A DNA stretch of 64,000 nt, taken from NCBI RefSeq assembly GCF_002104795.1, contig NZ_NCXO01000003.1, forward strand, positions 85,094-149,093. The letters are read 5' to 3'. This stretch comes from Mycolicibacillus koreensis. Lineage in GTDB: Bacteria; Actinomycetota; Actinomycetes; Mycobacteriales; Mycobacteriaceae. Positions 8,913-18,218 of the stretch are shown here, piece by piece. Numbering within the stretch: the stretch's first letter is position 1; each line of letters begins with the position of its first letter. The position numbers and the translations under genes are program-made. The notes beneath the pieces are model-generated. The model saw only the letters and a program-made list of their open reading frames with translations. It did not search any database and had not been told where the DNA came from.

Positions 8913-10435
8913 CGGCCGCCCTCCGCTCGGGTGTTGAGCACGTTGACACCGCGGAACAACGCCGATGGGCAGCCGTGGCTGACCGCGGCCACCTGGCCGG
9001 GTTGGGCTTTGCCGCAGTTGAATGCGCCGCCGAGCACCCATGTCGACGGCCCGCCGACGGCTTCCATCGAATTCCAGAACTCGGTGGTGGTGGCCTGGTA
9101 GGCGACGTCGCGGAGCTGGCCGGCGAGCTGCCCGTCGCGGATGCGGTAGAAACGCTGGCCGGTGAATTGAAAGTTGTAGCGCTGCATGTCGATCGACCAT
9201 GAGCGGTCACCGACGACGTAGATGCCGTCGTCGACGCGGCTGATCAGGTCCGCCGTCGACAGGTCCTGCGGGCCCGGCTGCAGCGACACGTTGGCCATCC
9301 GCTGGATGGGTACATGGTGCGGGGAATCGGCGTAGGAGCAGCCGTTGGAGCGGGCCGCACCGGTGTGATCGAGGCGGTGGGCGAACACCCGGTCGAGCTG
9401 GTAGCCCACGAAGATTCCGTCGCGCACCAGATCCCACCGCTGCGCGGCGACACCGTCGTCGTCGTAGCCGATGGTGGCCAGCCCGAACTCCTCGGTGCGG
9501 TCGGCGGTGACCGTCATCGCCGGCGATCCGTAGCGCAACAGCCCGAGCTGATCCGGCGTGGCGAACGAGGTGCCGGCGTAGGCCGCTTCGTAGCCGATGG
9601 CACGGTCGTACTCGGTGGCGTGGCCGACGGATTCGTGGATGGTCAACCACAGGTTCGACGGGTCGATCACCAGGTCGGTGGGCCCGGCGGCGACCGAGGG
9701 CGCTGCCATCTTCTCCGCCAGCCACCCGGGCAGCTGCGCGAGCTCCTCGGTCCAGTTCCAGATCCGGTCGCCGGCCACCGCCTCCCACCCGCGCCCGCTC
9801 GGCGGTGCCAGCGTGCGCATCGAGTCGAAGCCGTCGGTGCCCGCACCGCCGACGACGGTGGCCTCACAGGTCGGCATCAGCCGCACCCGCTGCTGGGTGA
9901 TCGAGGATCCGGCGGTGTCGGCGTAGAAGATCTGTTCCTTGACCGCCATCAGCGCGGCGCTGACGTGGTCGACACCGGCGGTCAACAGCCGCCCCGAGTA
10001 GTCGTCGAGGACGGCGATCTTCTCCGCGGTGGGCACCTCGAAGGGGTCGATGTCGTAGTGCGAGACCCACTGCACGTCGCGGTAGACCGGCTCGTCGGCC
10101 CACTCGACGCGGTCCCGGTTGAGCGCCGCCAGCGTGCGGGCCACCTCGACCGCACGGCGCGCGGTCGCCGCGGCCACCTCCGCGGTGAGCTCGGCGTGCG
10201 AAGCGAAGCCCCAGGTGCCGTCGACGATCACCCGCACCGCCAGTCCCAGGTCCCGGGTGCGCACCGCGGTCTCCAGCGCGGCGTCGCGCAACGCGATCGT
10301 CTCGGTGGTGATGCGGTGAATGCGCAGGTCGGCGTGGCTGGCCCCGGCGGCGGTGGCCGCTGCGAGGGCCGCGTCGGCCAGGTGGGTCCGGGGCAGCGCC
10401 AGGAATTCGGCGTCGATCCCGCGTTGCGGTGTCAC
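8909..10435 (-). CDS. tldD: TldD-family metalloprotease
   Basis: A 508-residue catalytic subunit of the TldD/TldE protease. The zinc-binding motif HExxxH is intact as HESVGH at about residues 260-265, followed by the family Cys- and Gly-rich C-terminal segment. The start chosen is GTG 10435, giving the N-terminus VTPQRGIDAEFLALPR; the frame extends far upstream, but that extension is antisense to uspA and unlike the family. It is divergent from uspA with about 33 bp between starts, so both promoters must overlap the ends of the genes. It is the first gene of the two-gene tldD-tldE operon. Confidence 0.92.
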   Translation of the reverse strand: MTPQRGIDAEFLALPRTHLADAALAAATAAGASHADLRIHRITTETIALRDAALETAVRTRDLGLAVRVIVDGTWGFASHAELTAEVAAATARRAVEVARTLAALNRDRVEWADEPVYRDVQWVSHYDIDPFEVPTAEKIAVLDDYSGRLLTAGVDHVSAALMAVKEQIFYADTAGSSITQQRVRLMPTCEATVVGGAGTDGFDSMRTLAPPSGRGWEAVAGDRIWNWTEELAQLPGWLAEKMAAPSVAAGPTDLVIDPSNLWLTIHESVGHATEYDRAIGYEAAYAGTSFATPDQLGLLRYGSPAMTVTADRTEEFGLATIGYDDDGVAAQRWDLVRDGIFVGYQLDRVFAHRLDHTGAARSNGCSYADSPHHVPIQRMANVSLQPGPQDLSTADLISRVDDGIYVVGDRSWSIDMQRYNFQFTGQRFYRIRDGQLAGQLRDVAYQATTTEFWNSMEAVGGPSTWVLGGAFNCGKAQPGQVAAVSHGCPSALFRGVNVLNTRAEGGR

Positions 10436-10468
10436 CCCTTCACCGTAGCCACCGGTTTTAATACAGCT

Positions 10469-11353
10469 ATGTCCCGCACCACGTCGGCACCGGGAGCCCG
10501 CTCGACCGGTCTGGCCTACGCGCTGCTGGCGCCGAGCCTGTTCGGGGTCGGCGTGTTTCTGTTGCTGCCGATTCTGGTGGTGATCTGGCTGAGCCTGCAC
10601 CGCTGGGATCTGTTGGGCCCGATCCGATATGTCGGCCTGGACAATTGGGGTGCGGTGCTCACCGACACCACGTTCGGGAACTCGCTGGCGGTCACGGCGG
10701 TGTTCGTGGCGATCGTGGTGCCCACCCAGACCGTGCTCGGACTGGGGGCGGCGGGGCTTCTGGCCCGCCAATTGCCCGGCAGCGGGGTGTTTCGCACCAT
10801 CTATGTGCTGCCGTGGATCTGTGCGCCGCTGGCGATCGCGGTGTTGTGGCGCTGGCTTTTGGCGCCCACCGACGGGGCGGTCGCCACCGTGGCGGGCCAC
10901 CGGGTGGAGTGGCTCACCGATCCGGGCCTGGCGCTGCCGGTGGTCTCGGCGGTGATCGTGTGGACCAACGTCGGCTACGTGGCGCTGTTCTTCCTCGCCG
11001 GGATCCTGGCCATCCCGACCGACATCCACGCCGCGGCGATCATCGACGGGGCCAGCGGTTGGCAGCGGTTCGTCCGGGTCACCTTGCCGATGCTGCGGCC
11101 CACAATGTTTTTCGTGCTGGTGACGGGCGTGGTCAGCGCCGCGCAGGTTTTCGACACCGTCTACGCGCTGACCGGCGGGGGCCCGGCCGGACGCACCGAC
11201 CTGGTGGCCCACCGCATCTACGCCGAGGCGTTCGGGGCGGCGGCCATCGGGCGGGCCGCGGTGATGTCGGTGGTGTTGTTCGTCATCCTCGTCGGCGTCA
11301 CCCTCGTCCAGCATCTGTATTTCCGACGGCGGATCTCCTATGACCTCACCTAG
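10469..11353 (+). CDS. uspA: Sugar ABC transporter permease UspA
   Basis: A 294-residue binding-protein-dependent transport permease of the MalF/UgpA type with about six transmembrane helices. The cytoplasmic EAA-like loop, which docks with the ATPase, is visible as AAIIDGASGWQRFVRVTLP near residue 200. The start is ATG 10469, preceded by a short AT-rich stretch. It overlaps uspB by 14 bp and matches the M. tuberculosis uspABC arrangement (Rv2316-Rv2318). The M. tuberculosis system is reported to import amino sugars. No ATPase gene lies in this cluster. Confidence 0.92.
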   Translation: MSRTTSAPGARSTGLAYALLAPSLFGVGVFLLLPILVVIWLSLHRWDLLGPIRYVGLDNWGAVLTDTTFGNSLAVTAVFVAIVVPTQTVLGLGAAGLLARQLPGSGVFRTIYVLPWICAPLAIAVLWRWLLAPTDGAVATVAGHRVEWLTDPGLALPVVSAVIVWTNVGYVALFFLAGILAIPTDIHAAAIIDGASGWQRFVRVTLPMLRPTMFFVLVTGVVSAAQVFDTVYALTGGGPAGRTDLVAHRIYAEAFGAAAIGRAAVMSVVLFVILVGVTLVQHLYFRRRISYDLT

Positions 11354-12185
11354 GGTTACCGGCGGTGTGCGGGCGGTGGCCGGACGCATCGGTGTCTACG
11401 CGGCGCTGGTCGCCGGGGCGCTGGTCACGCTGGTTCCGTTCGGGTTGGCGCTGTTGACCTCGGTGACCTCGGCACGCCAGTTCGCCAGCGGCACACCGTT
11501 GAGTTGGCCGCGCCCGCCGGTGCTCACCAACTACACCGACCTGGCCGGCGCCGGGTTCGGGCGGGCACTGGCGGTGACCGCGGTGATGACCGCGCTGATC
11601 ACGCTGGGCCAGTTGGTGTTTTCGGTGTTGGCCGCCTACGCGTTCGCCCGGCTGCGTTTTCCCGGCCGCGACGCCCTGTTCTGGGTGTATCTGGCGACGC
11701 TGATGGTGCCGGCGACCGTCACCGTGGTGCCGCTGTATCTGATGATGGCCCAAGCCGGGCTGCGCAACACGTTCTGGGCGTTGGTGTTGCCGTTCGTGTT
11801 CGGCTCGCCGTATGCGATCTTCCTGCTGCGCGAGCATTTCCGGACGATTCCCGCTGCGTTGATCAACGCCGCGCGCCTCGACGGGGCGAACACCCTGGAC
11901 GTGCTCACCCACGTGGTGGTGCCGGCCAGCCGCGGCATCCTGGTGACGTTGACGCTGATCACCGTGGTGTCGCAGTGGAACAACTTCATGTGGCCGCTGG
12001 TCATCACCAGCGGCGCCAAGTGGCGGGTGCTCACGGTGGCCACCGCCGGGATGCAGTCGCAGTACAACGCCCAGTGGACGCTGGTGATGGCGGCCACCAC
12101 GGTCGCGATCGCCCCGCTGCTGGCGCTGTTCGTGGTGTTCCAGCGCCAGGTGGTGCGCTCCATCGTCGTCACGGGTCTGAAATGA
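11340..12185 (+). CDS. uspB: Sugar ABC transporter permease UspB
   Basis: A 281-residue second permease of the MalG/UgpE type, with about six transmembrane segments. Its EAA loop reads INAARLDGANTLDVLTHVVVP at about residues 175-195 and should pair with a shared ATPase. The start is ATG 11340, inside the last codons of uspA. The stop overlaps the uspC start as ATGA, so all three genes are translationally coupled. It forms the membrane channel with UspA. Confidence 0.93.
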   Translation: MTSPRVTGGVRAVAGRIGVYAALVAGALVTLVPFGLALLTSVTSARQFASGTPLSWPRPPVLTNYTDLAGAGFGRALAVTAVMTALITLGQLVFSVLAAYAFARLRFPGRDALFWVYLATLMVPATVTVVPLYLMMAQAGLRNTFWALVLPFVFGSPYAIFLLREHFRTIPAALINAARLDGANTLDVLTHVVVPASRGILVTLTLITVVSQWNNFMWPLVITSGAKWRVLTVATAGMQSQYNAQWTLVMAATTVAIAPLLALFVVFQRQVVRSIVVTGLK

Positions 12186-13540
12186 CCGGCGGCCGGGCCC
12201 CGGGGGCCGACGCGGGTAGGCACCGGCCGCGGTTCTCCACGGTGGCCGCGGGGGCGGTGGTCGCGCTGGCGTCGCTGCTGGTGGGCGCGGCGGTGCTGCT
12301 CGACCTGGGTTCACGTGCCCACCGCGGCACCACGGTGGTGACCCTGCGGTTGTGGGACCCCGGCGCCGCCGAGGCCTACCGGCAATCGCTGCGGGAGTTC
12401 TCCGCCGCCCACCCCGACATCGAGGTGCACGTCAACGTCGTCGCCTACGCGAACTATTTCGACTCGCTTCGCACCGACGTGGCCGGCGGCGGCGCCGACG
12501 ACATCTTCTGGGTGTCGGCGGCCTACCTCGCCGACTACGCCGACAACGGCAAACTGCTGGCGATCCCCGGTGCGCGCACCGGCTGGGAGCCCACGGTGGT
12601 CGAGCAGTTCACCCGCCACGGTGTGCTGTGGGGGGTGCCGCAACTCACCGACGGCGGGATCGCGGTGTTCTACAACACCGCGTTGCTCGCCGCCGCCGGG
12701 ATCACCCCGGCCGATCTGGCGACCCTGCGGTGGGCGCCCGATCACACCGACACGCTGCGCCCGCTGCTGGCGCGGCTGACCGTCGACGCCGCCGGTCGCA
12801 GCGCCGACTCCGTCGGCTTCGACCCGACCCGGGTGCGCCAGTGGGGGTACAACGCCGCCAACGACATGCAGGCGATCTACCTGAACTACATCGGTTCGGC
12901 CGGTGGCCAGTTCCGCCGCGACGACACGTTCATGTTCGACAATCCGGCGGCGGTCACCGCGTTCTCCTACCTGGTGGGGTTGATCAACGACGATCACGTC
13001 GCCCCACCGGCGTCGGAGACCAACACCAACGGTGACTTCTCCCGCAACCAGTTCGTGGCCGGGCGCATGGCACTGTTCCAATCCGGCACCTACAACCTGG
13101 CCGCCGTCGCCGAGCAGGCCGACTTCGACTGGGGGGTGGCGCTGCTGCCGGCCGGTCCGGCCGGCCGGGTCAGCGTCACCAACGGCATCGCCGCGGCCGC
13201 CAACGCCGCCACCGCCCACCCGGACGCGGTGCGGGCGGTGCTGGGGTGGCTCGGCAGCCGGGAGGGCAACCGCTATCTGGGGCTCGACGGCACCGCGATC
13301 CCGGCGGTGACCGCGGCACAGCGGGAGTACTTCGCGCACTGGGCGGCCCGGGGCGTGGACGTCGACCCGTTCTTCGCGGTCCTCGACGGCCCCCGCATCC
13401 CCGCACCCGGCGGGGCGGGATTCGCCGCCGGGTTCGCCGCGCTCGGCCCGTATCTCGACGAGATGTTCCTGGGGCGGGCCGACGTGGCGGCCACGCTGGC
13501 GCTCGCCCAGCGGGCCGCCAATGCCGCCGGGTCGCGCTGA
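12182..13540 (+). CDS. uspC: Sugar-binding protein UspC of the Usp ABC importer
   Basis: A 452-residue extracellular solute-binding protein of family 1 (cluster B). A hydrophobic segment at residues 20-45 acts as a signal or membrane anchor; I see no lipobox Cys there, so a non-cleaved anchor or Sec signal is more likely. The ligand-binding fold begins with TLRLWDPGAAEAYRQSL. M. tuberculosis UspC has been described as specific for amino sugars such as glucosamine derivatives, which suggests cell-wall recycling; transfer of that specificity here is inference. It is the last gene of uspABC and converges on the ecfT-like gene with 7 bp between them. Confidence 0.92.
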   Translation: MTGGRAPGADAGRHRPRFSTVAAGAVVALASLLVGAAVLLDLGSRAHRGTTVVTLRLWDPGAAEAYRQSLREFSAAHPDIEVHVNVVAYANYFDSLRTDVAGGGADDIFWVSAAYLADYADNGKLLAIPGARTGWEPTVVEQFTRHGVLWGVPQLTDGGIAVFYNTALLAAAGITPADLATLRWAPDHTDTLRPLLARLTVDAAGRSADSVGFDPTRVRQWGYNAANDMQAIYLNYIGSAGGQFRRDDTFMFDNPAAVTAFSYLVGLINDDHVAPPASETNTNGDFSRNQFVAGRMALFQSGTYNLAAVAEQADFDWGVALLPAGPAGRVSVTNGIAAAANAATAHPDAVRAVLGWLGSREGNRYLGLDGTAIPAVTAAQREYFAHWAARGVDVDPFFAVLDGPRIPAPGGAGFAAGFAALGPYLDEMFLGRADVAATLALAQRAANAAGSR

Positions 13541-13547
13541 GGTGCGC

Positions 13548-14372
13548 CTACATCTTGCTGGTGGCCAGGACGGTGAGCTCAAGCGCGAGGGCGGCGCCGC
13601 AGACGGTCGCCACGACCGCCAACGCCACCCAGTCGGCCCTCGTCGGCCCCGACGGGTGCGCCGAGATCTGCCCCGTGCCGCCGCGGGCGGTGATCGCATC
13701 ACCCATCTCGTCGGCGCGGCGCAACGTGACCGTCATCGCCGCGGCCAGCAGGTCGACCACCTCGGTGGCGCGGCGGCGACGGCGCTCCCGGCGTGTTCGC
13801 GGTGTCTGGGTGGGCCGCAGTCGCCGGGCGGCGTAGAGCACCCGGAATTCGTCGATGAGCATCGGGAACGCCCGCAACGCCAACGCCAGGGTGACCGCCC
13901 AGTCGTCGATCGGGACCCGAAGGAGACGCAGGGGCCGGCCCAGGGTGGCCACCGCGGGTGCGATTTCGGCCACGTTCGTCGTCCACGACACCATGCCGCC
14001 GAGCCCGAGAAGCACCAGCGACAGCGCGGTGATCCGCAGAAAGTGCAGCAGCCCACCCAGTTCCAGCGGCCCCAGTTGCGGGCTGCCGCCGGCCAGAGCG
14101 GCCATCCCGCCGCCGATCAGCAACAGGATCCACAGCAGTCTCGGGATCGTGGGCAGCGCCCCGGCGGGGATGTGCGCCAGACGCGCCCCGAGCAGCACCA
14201 GCGCCGCCACCGCCGCGATCGGCACCCAGCCCGGGTAGAACGTCAGCAGCACCGAGATCGCCGAGACCACCAGCAGTTTGGTTCCGGCCCACAGTTCGTG
14301 GACGACGGAGGTGCCCGGCACCGGGCGCAGCAGCACCACCGGGCGGGGCGGGCGCGATGTCCGCGCGCTCAT
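13548..14372 (-). CDS. ECF transporter transmembrane component EcfT (CbiQ family)
   Basis: A 274-residue CbiQ/EcfT-type membrane protein with about five hydrophobic helices. The family's short ARG coupling motif, which contacts the ATPases, is seen as DAITARGG near residue 227. The start is ATG 14372 (MSARTSRPP), overlapping the stop of the upstream ATPase gene as ATGA. It should form an energy-coupling-factor importer with the S-A-A' fusion protein encoded just upstream. The substrate is unknown. It corresponds by position to Rv2325c. Confidence 0.88.
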   Translation of the reverse strand: MSARTSRPPRPVVLLRPVPGTSVVHELWAGTKLLVVSAISVLLTFYPGWVPIAAVAALVLLGARLAHIPAGALPTIPRLLWILLLIGGGMAALAGGSPQLGPLELGGLLHFLRITALSLVLLGLGGMVSWTTNVAEIAPAVATLGRPLRLLRVPIDDWAVTLALALRAFPMLIDEFRVLYAARRLRPTQTPRTRRERRRRRATEVVDLLAAAMTVTLRRADEMGDAITARGGTGQISAHPSGPTRADWVALAVVATVCGAALALELTVLATSKM

Positions 14373-16465
14373 GCCGCACCGCCCTGGTGGGCGGGCGCCG
14401 GGTGGACGGTGCCGTCGACGAGGTGGACCGTGCGCGGGCACAGCCCCTCCATGCCGGCGGCGTCGTGGGAGATCACCACGACGGTCAGCCCGGTGTCCCG
14501 GCGCAGCCCCGCCAGCAGGTTCTGCAGGCCACGCTGACTGTCGGTGTCGAGCCCGGCCAGCGGCTCGTCGAGGATCAGCGCCCGCGGTGAGCGGGCCAGC
14601 AGCCCGGCGAGCACCACCCGGCGCATCTGTCCGCCGCTGAGCTGGTTGATCCTGCGGTCGGCCAGCGACGCGTCCAGTCCCACGGTGGCCAGCGCGGCGG
14701 CCACCCGGTCGCGGTCGTCGGCGGGGAACCCGGCGGCGGCGGCCACCTCGCCGCCGACGCGTCCGCGCATCAGCTGCAGCCGGGCGGCCTGGAACGACAA
14801 CCCCACCGCCCCGACCTGGTCGCCGACCGGCTCACCGTCGAGCAGGCAGCTGCCGGTGGTCGGGGTGGTCAGCCCGGCCATGATCCAGGCCAGGGTGGAT
14901 TTGCCGGAGCCGTTGCCGCCGTGGATGAGCACCCCGTCGCCGTCGTGGATGGTCAGGTTGACATCACGCAGGGCGACGTTGGCCCACGGGGTGCCGCTGC
15001 CGTACTCGTGGCCGACACCGCGCAGTTCCAACACCGGCGGCCCACCCGGGGACGGCGTGGTGTCGATCAGGTCCCCGACCGGCGCGCCGGTGCTGTCGCG
15101 CGACGGGCTCAGCGCCAGGATCCGGTCGGCGGAGGCGGCTTCGGTGTCGAAGTGGGTGATGTGCACCAGGGCGGTGTCGTGACGGTCGGTCAGCCCGGCG
15201 AGCACCCCCAGCAGGCCGTCGCGGCCCTGCTGGTCGACCATGCTGGTGACCTCGTCGGCGATGAGCAGCGCCGGCTCGCGGGCCAGCGCGGCGGCCACCG
15301 CCAGCCGCTGCAGCTCGCCCCCGGAGAGGCTGGCGGTGTCGCGTTCGGCCAGCCCCGCCAGCCCCACCTCGGCCAGCAGCCGCTCGACGTCGGTGTGGGT
15401 GCCGGGCGGCAGCCCCCACACCACGTCGTCGCCGACCCGGGTGCCCAGCACCTGGCTCTCCGGGTGCTGCAGCACCACCGCGGTGCCGCCGGGTTTACCC
15501 AGGCCGACCGCGCCGGGCCGGTCCACCTGCCCGGCGGTGGGTTGGCGCCCGGCCAGGATCAGCATCAGGGTGGTCTTGCCGGCCCCGTTGGGTCCGGTGA
15601 CCGCGAGGTGATCACCCGGGTCGATCGACAGGCTCACCGGACGCAACGCGTCGCGGTCGGTGTGCGGATACCGGTAGCGCACGTCGGTGAAGCGCACCGG
15701 CACCGGCCCGATCGGCCCGCTCTCGGCCGGCGCGTCGAGTTTGTGCACGTCGGGCACGCCACGCAGGCGCTCCAGCACCCGCGACAGCGCCCACCAGCCG
15801 ACCAGCGAGACCCCCACGATGCTGATCACCCCGTGCACGAGCAGCAGCACCGGCCAGTATTCCAGCGCGACGGTGAAGAACCGCTGCAGCCCACCGGCGG
15901 CCGGTTCCAGGCCCATGCCCAGGGCCCACAGCGGCTTGAGCCAGTGCAGCCAGGAGACCTCGGCCAGCGAATCGGCGCGTTCGGCCGACCAGCGCATCGC
16001 CGAGGCGAGCCCGTCGACGTTGGCCATGATCGCGGCGAACACCAGATTTCGCAGCCGGGAGAGCACCGCCAACGCGGCCACCGCGGCGGCCCCGAACAGC
16101 ACCCCGGCCACCAGCGCGACCGCGACCACCGTGGGGGTGCCCCGACGGCGACGTTTGATGGTGCCGGTCAGTCCGCCGATGTAGGAGGTGGTGATCACCG
16201 TCATCAACCCGCCGAGTCCGGCGATGAGGAACGCGATCAGCCCGGCGGCGACGGTGGCGGCCAGAAGCGCCCGCAACCGGTACCGGTAGGCCAGCAGCCC
16301 GGTCGGTACGGTCCCCAGCAGCGACAGCCCGGCGGCGAACGGCACGACCACCGCGATCACCGCGGTCGCCGCGCACAACGCAGCCATCACCGCAGCCTGG
16401 GCGAGTTCGCCCGGGCGCAGCGATCCGGCCCGTGCTGGCCCAGCCGCCCGGCCGGTTTCGTGCAT
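14369..16465 (-). CDS. Fused ECF transporter: membrane S-like domain plus two ABC ATPases
   Basis: A 698-residue protein with three parts. Residues 20-240 are hydrophobic with about six helices, resembling an S-component/DUF2232-type substrate-capture domain. The first ATPase (about 255-460) has Walker A GPNGAGKT, signature LSGGELQR and Walker B ALLIADE. The second (about 470-690) has Walker A GGNGSGKS, signature LSGGQMRR and Walker B ALILDEP. Both sites look active. Together with the CbiQ-like protein this is a complete vitamin or metal-type ECF importer in two polypeptides. No riboswitch is evident. It is divergent from a marR gene (84 bp), a candidate regulator. It corresponds by position to Rv2326c. 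Confidence 0.9.
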   Translation of the reverse strand: MHETGRAAGPARAGSLRPGELAQAAVMAALCAATAVIAVVVPFAAGLSLLGTVPTGLLAYRYRLRALLAATVAAGLIAFLIAGLGGLMTVITTSYIGGLTGTIKRRRRGTPTVVAVALVAGVLFGAAAVAALAVLSRLRNLVFAAIMANVDGLASAMRWSAERADSLAEVSWLHWLKPLWALGMGLEPAAGGLQRFFTVALEYWPVLLLVHGVISIVGVSLVGWWALSRVLERLRGVPDVHKLDAPAESGPIGPVPVRFTDVRYRYPHTDRDALRPVSLSIDPGDHLAVTGPNGAGKTTLMLILAGRQPTAGQVDRPGAVGLGKPGGTAVVLQHPESQVLGTRVGDDVVWGLPPGTHTDVERLLAEVGLAGLAERDTASLSGGELQRLAVAAALAREPALLIADEVTSMVDQQGRDGLLGVLAGLTDRHDTALVHITHFDTEAASADRILALSPSRDSTGAPVGDLIDTTPSPGGPPVLELRGVGHEYGSGTPWANVALRDVNLTIHDGDGVLIHGGNGSGKSTLAWIMAGLTTPTTGSCLLDGEPVGDQVGAVGLSFQAARLQLMRGRVGGEVAAAAGFPADDRDRVAAALATVGLDASLADRRINQLSGGQMRRVVLAGLLARSPRALILDEPLAGLDTDSQRGLQNLLAGLRRDTGLTVVVISHDAAGMEGLCPRTVHLVDGTVHPAPAHQGGAA

Positions 16466-16549
16466 TGCCCGATTGTGCCAGCCGCCGCCGACCCACCGAC
16501 CAGGGCGACCCCCATTGATTTATTTAGAAAAGCTATGCAATATGGAGTC
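16466..16549. promoter_or_regulatory. AT-rich divergent control region of ecf and marR genes
   Basis: The 84 bp between the two divergent starts contain a strikingly AT-rich patch (about 16515-16545) in otherwise very GC-rich DNA. It includes TTGATT at 16515 and TATGCA near 16534, which could serve as -35 and -10 elements for the marR gene. A short inverted repeat, TAG...CTA (16524-16534), could be a MarR half-site pair. These assignments are by eye only. Confidence 0.4.
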
Positions 16550-16999
16550 ATGGGCTCTCCCGACATCGACACCAGCCTCGGCGCCGATCTGCTGGCGGTG
16601 ATCTTCCGGCTCAACCGGCTGGCCACCCAGTTGGTCACGATGCCGCTCTCCGGCGCGCAGGCCCGGTTGTTGGCGGCGATCGAGACGCTCGGCGACGCCC
16701 GCATCGGTGACCTGGCCGCCGCCGACCACTGCTCGCAGCCGACGATGACCACTCACGTGCGCCGGTTGGAGGACGCCGGGCTGGTCACCCGCACCACCGA
16801 TCCCGACGATGGGCGCGCGGTGCGCATCCAGATCACCGAGGCCGGGTTGCGCACGCTGCACCGGGTGCGCGCCGACCGGGCCGCCGCGATCGACCCGCAC
16901 CTGGCCCACCTCGACCCCGAGGAGCGTCGGGTGCTCGGGGAGGCGGTGGCGGTGCTGCACCGGGTGCTCGACCACGCCGCGCCGCCGCGGCGGGACTGA
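16550..16999 (+). CDS. MarR-family transcriptional regulator
   Basis: A 149-residue winged-helix regulator. The recognition region reads CSQPTMTTHVRRLEDAGLV and is followed by the wing with the typical DPDDGRAVRI motif. The start is ATG 16550 with a GGAG ribosome site at 16543; another in-frame ATG lies at 16535. It corresponds by position to Rv2327. Being divergent from the ECF transporter, it may autoregulate and control that transporter in response to a small ligand; this is inferred from arrangement only. It converges with the next gene. Confidence 0.93.
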   Translation: MGSPDIDTSLGADLLAVIFRLNRLATQLVTMPLSGAQARLLAAIETLGDARIGDLAAADHCSQPTMTTHVRRLEDAGLVTRTTDPDDGRAVRIQITEAGLRTLHRVRADRAAAIDPHLAHLDPEERRVLGEAVAVLHRVLDHAAPPRRD

Positions 17000-17008
17000 A
17001 CCCCGGCG

Positions 17009-18160
17009 CTAGCGGTCCGGCGGGTCCAGCGCCAGCAGCAGGAACTGGGTGATTTGCAGCGGGGAGAAGTTGTCGTCGCTGACCAGAACGACGCTGCGGC
17101 GCCCGTCGGGCAGCGGCGGCCCCACGGTGATGCCCTCGACGTTGTCCAGGGGACTCAGCCCGGGCACCGCGGTGAGGTCCAGGGCCAGCGTTTTGCGCAT
17201 CGGGACGACCGCCGGGTCGCTCAGTGACGGCGCCGCCAGGGTGTCGGTGGCGTCGGCGATCTCGGCGTAGAAGATCCGCACCACCGGGCGGCGCGAGCCC
17301 GCCCGTTCCAGGACCAGGAACGACTCGTCGGACAGGGCCACCAGGTTGGTCAGCCCGTTGCTGTTCGCCGGGGCGGTGGCGGGTTCCAGCGGGTAGGCGA
17401 ACTGGGCGACCGGTCGGCCGCTGTCGACGGCGAGCCGGGTGATGCGGGTCAGGGCGCCGTGGTGACGGTCGGGGGGATCGCCGTCGTCGTAGCCGGGCCG
17501 CTCCATCGCGGCGTAGAGCCACCGGCCGTCGGGGCTCAGCGTCAACCCCTCCAGGGCGGCGTTGCGCCGTGGGCCGCGCTGCTTCGAGCTCATCGCCAGC
17601 ATCGGCGGCAGCTCAAACGCCCCGCGGTAGGCCCCGTCGAGCCCGGCGACCCGGACCCACGGGTCGGCGAGGACCGGCGGACGGCGCTCCCCCTCGGAAC
17701 TCCAGTACAGCTGCCGGCGTCGCGGGTCGAAGGCGAGGCCCTCGGGGTCCGGCGGCACCACCGGCGGGTCGGCGTCGAGGGCGGGCGCGGGGAACGGCCG
17801 GCCGTCCTCGTCGCGCAGTGCCTGCACGCCGGTGAACTCGACCGCGTCGATGCCGGCGCCGGACAGGCCGAGTCGCACGGTGTAGAAGCGCGCCGGGTCG
17901 TGCTGGGAGCGGTCGTCGCTGAGCACGTAGAACCGGTCGCGGTCGGCGTCGTAGCTGATCGCCGAGAGGCCCCCCACCACGGTGCCGGCGACGGTGGCTC
18001 CCGGCCACACCCGCCGCTGGCCGAGGTAGTGCAGCGCGGCGGGGCCGGTGGGACCGGCCACCGGCGTGCAGCCGAGCAGCGCCGGCCCGCCGGCGAGGGC
18101 GGCGGCGCCCAGCAGCACCGCAACCCGAGCCAGGGACACCAAGGGCCTCACCGGTTTCAT
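17009..18160 (-). CDS. Esterase-like-activity-of-phytase domain lipoprotein
   Basis: A 383-residue protein that begins with an arginine-containing n-region, a hydrophobic core and the lipobox LLGC (Cys at about residue 31), so it is probably a lipoprotein on the outer face of the cytoplasmic membrane. The body resembles the esterase-like domain of phytase family proteins: GLSAISYD, FYVLSDD, PDPEGLAF, NAALEGLTLSPDGRWLY, and DNVEGITV toward the end, which form a beta-propeller with acidic metal-binding loops. Enzymatic function in mycobacteria is not established. The start is ATG 18160. It is divergent from the acyl-CoA dehydrogenase gene over 58 bp. Confidence 0.85.
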   Translation of the reverse strand: MKPVRPLVSLARVAVLLGAAALAGGPALLGCTPVAGPTGPAALHYLGQRRVWPGATVAGTVVGGLSAISYDADRDRFYVLSDDRSQHDPARFYTVRLGLSGAGIDAVEFTGVQALRDEDGRPFPAPALDADPPVVPPDPEGLAFDPRRRQLYWSSEGERRPPVLADPWVRVAGLDGAYRGAFELPPMLAMSSKQRGPRRNAALEGLTLSPDGRWLYAAMERPGYDDGDPPDRHHGALTRITRLAVDSGRPVAQFAYPLEPATAPANSNGLTNLVALSDESFLVLERAGSRRPVVRIFYAEIADATDTLAAPSLSDPAVVPMRKTLALDLTAVPGLSPLDNVEGITVGPPLPDGRRSVVLVSDDNFSPLQITQFLLLALDPPDR

Positions 18161-18218
18161 TCAATCCGGTGCGGCCCAGACCGCTGCACGCGGGGCGTCC
18201 GGCACGTTACGGTCGGGC

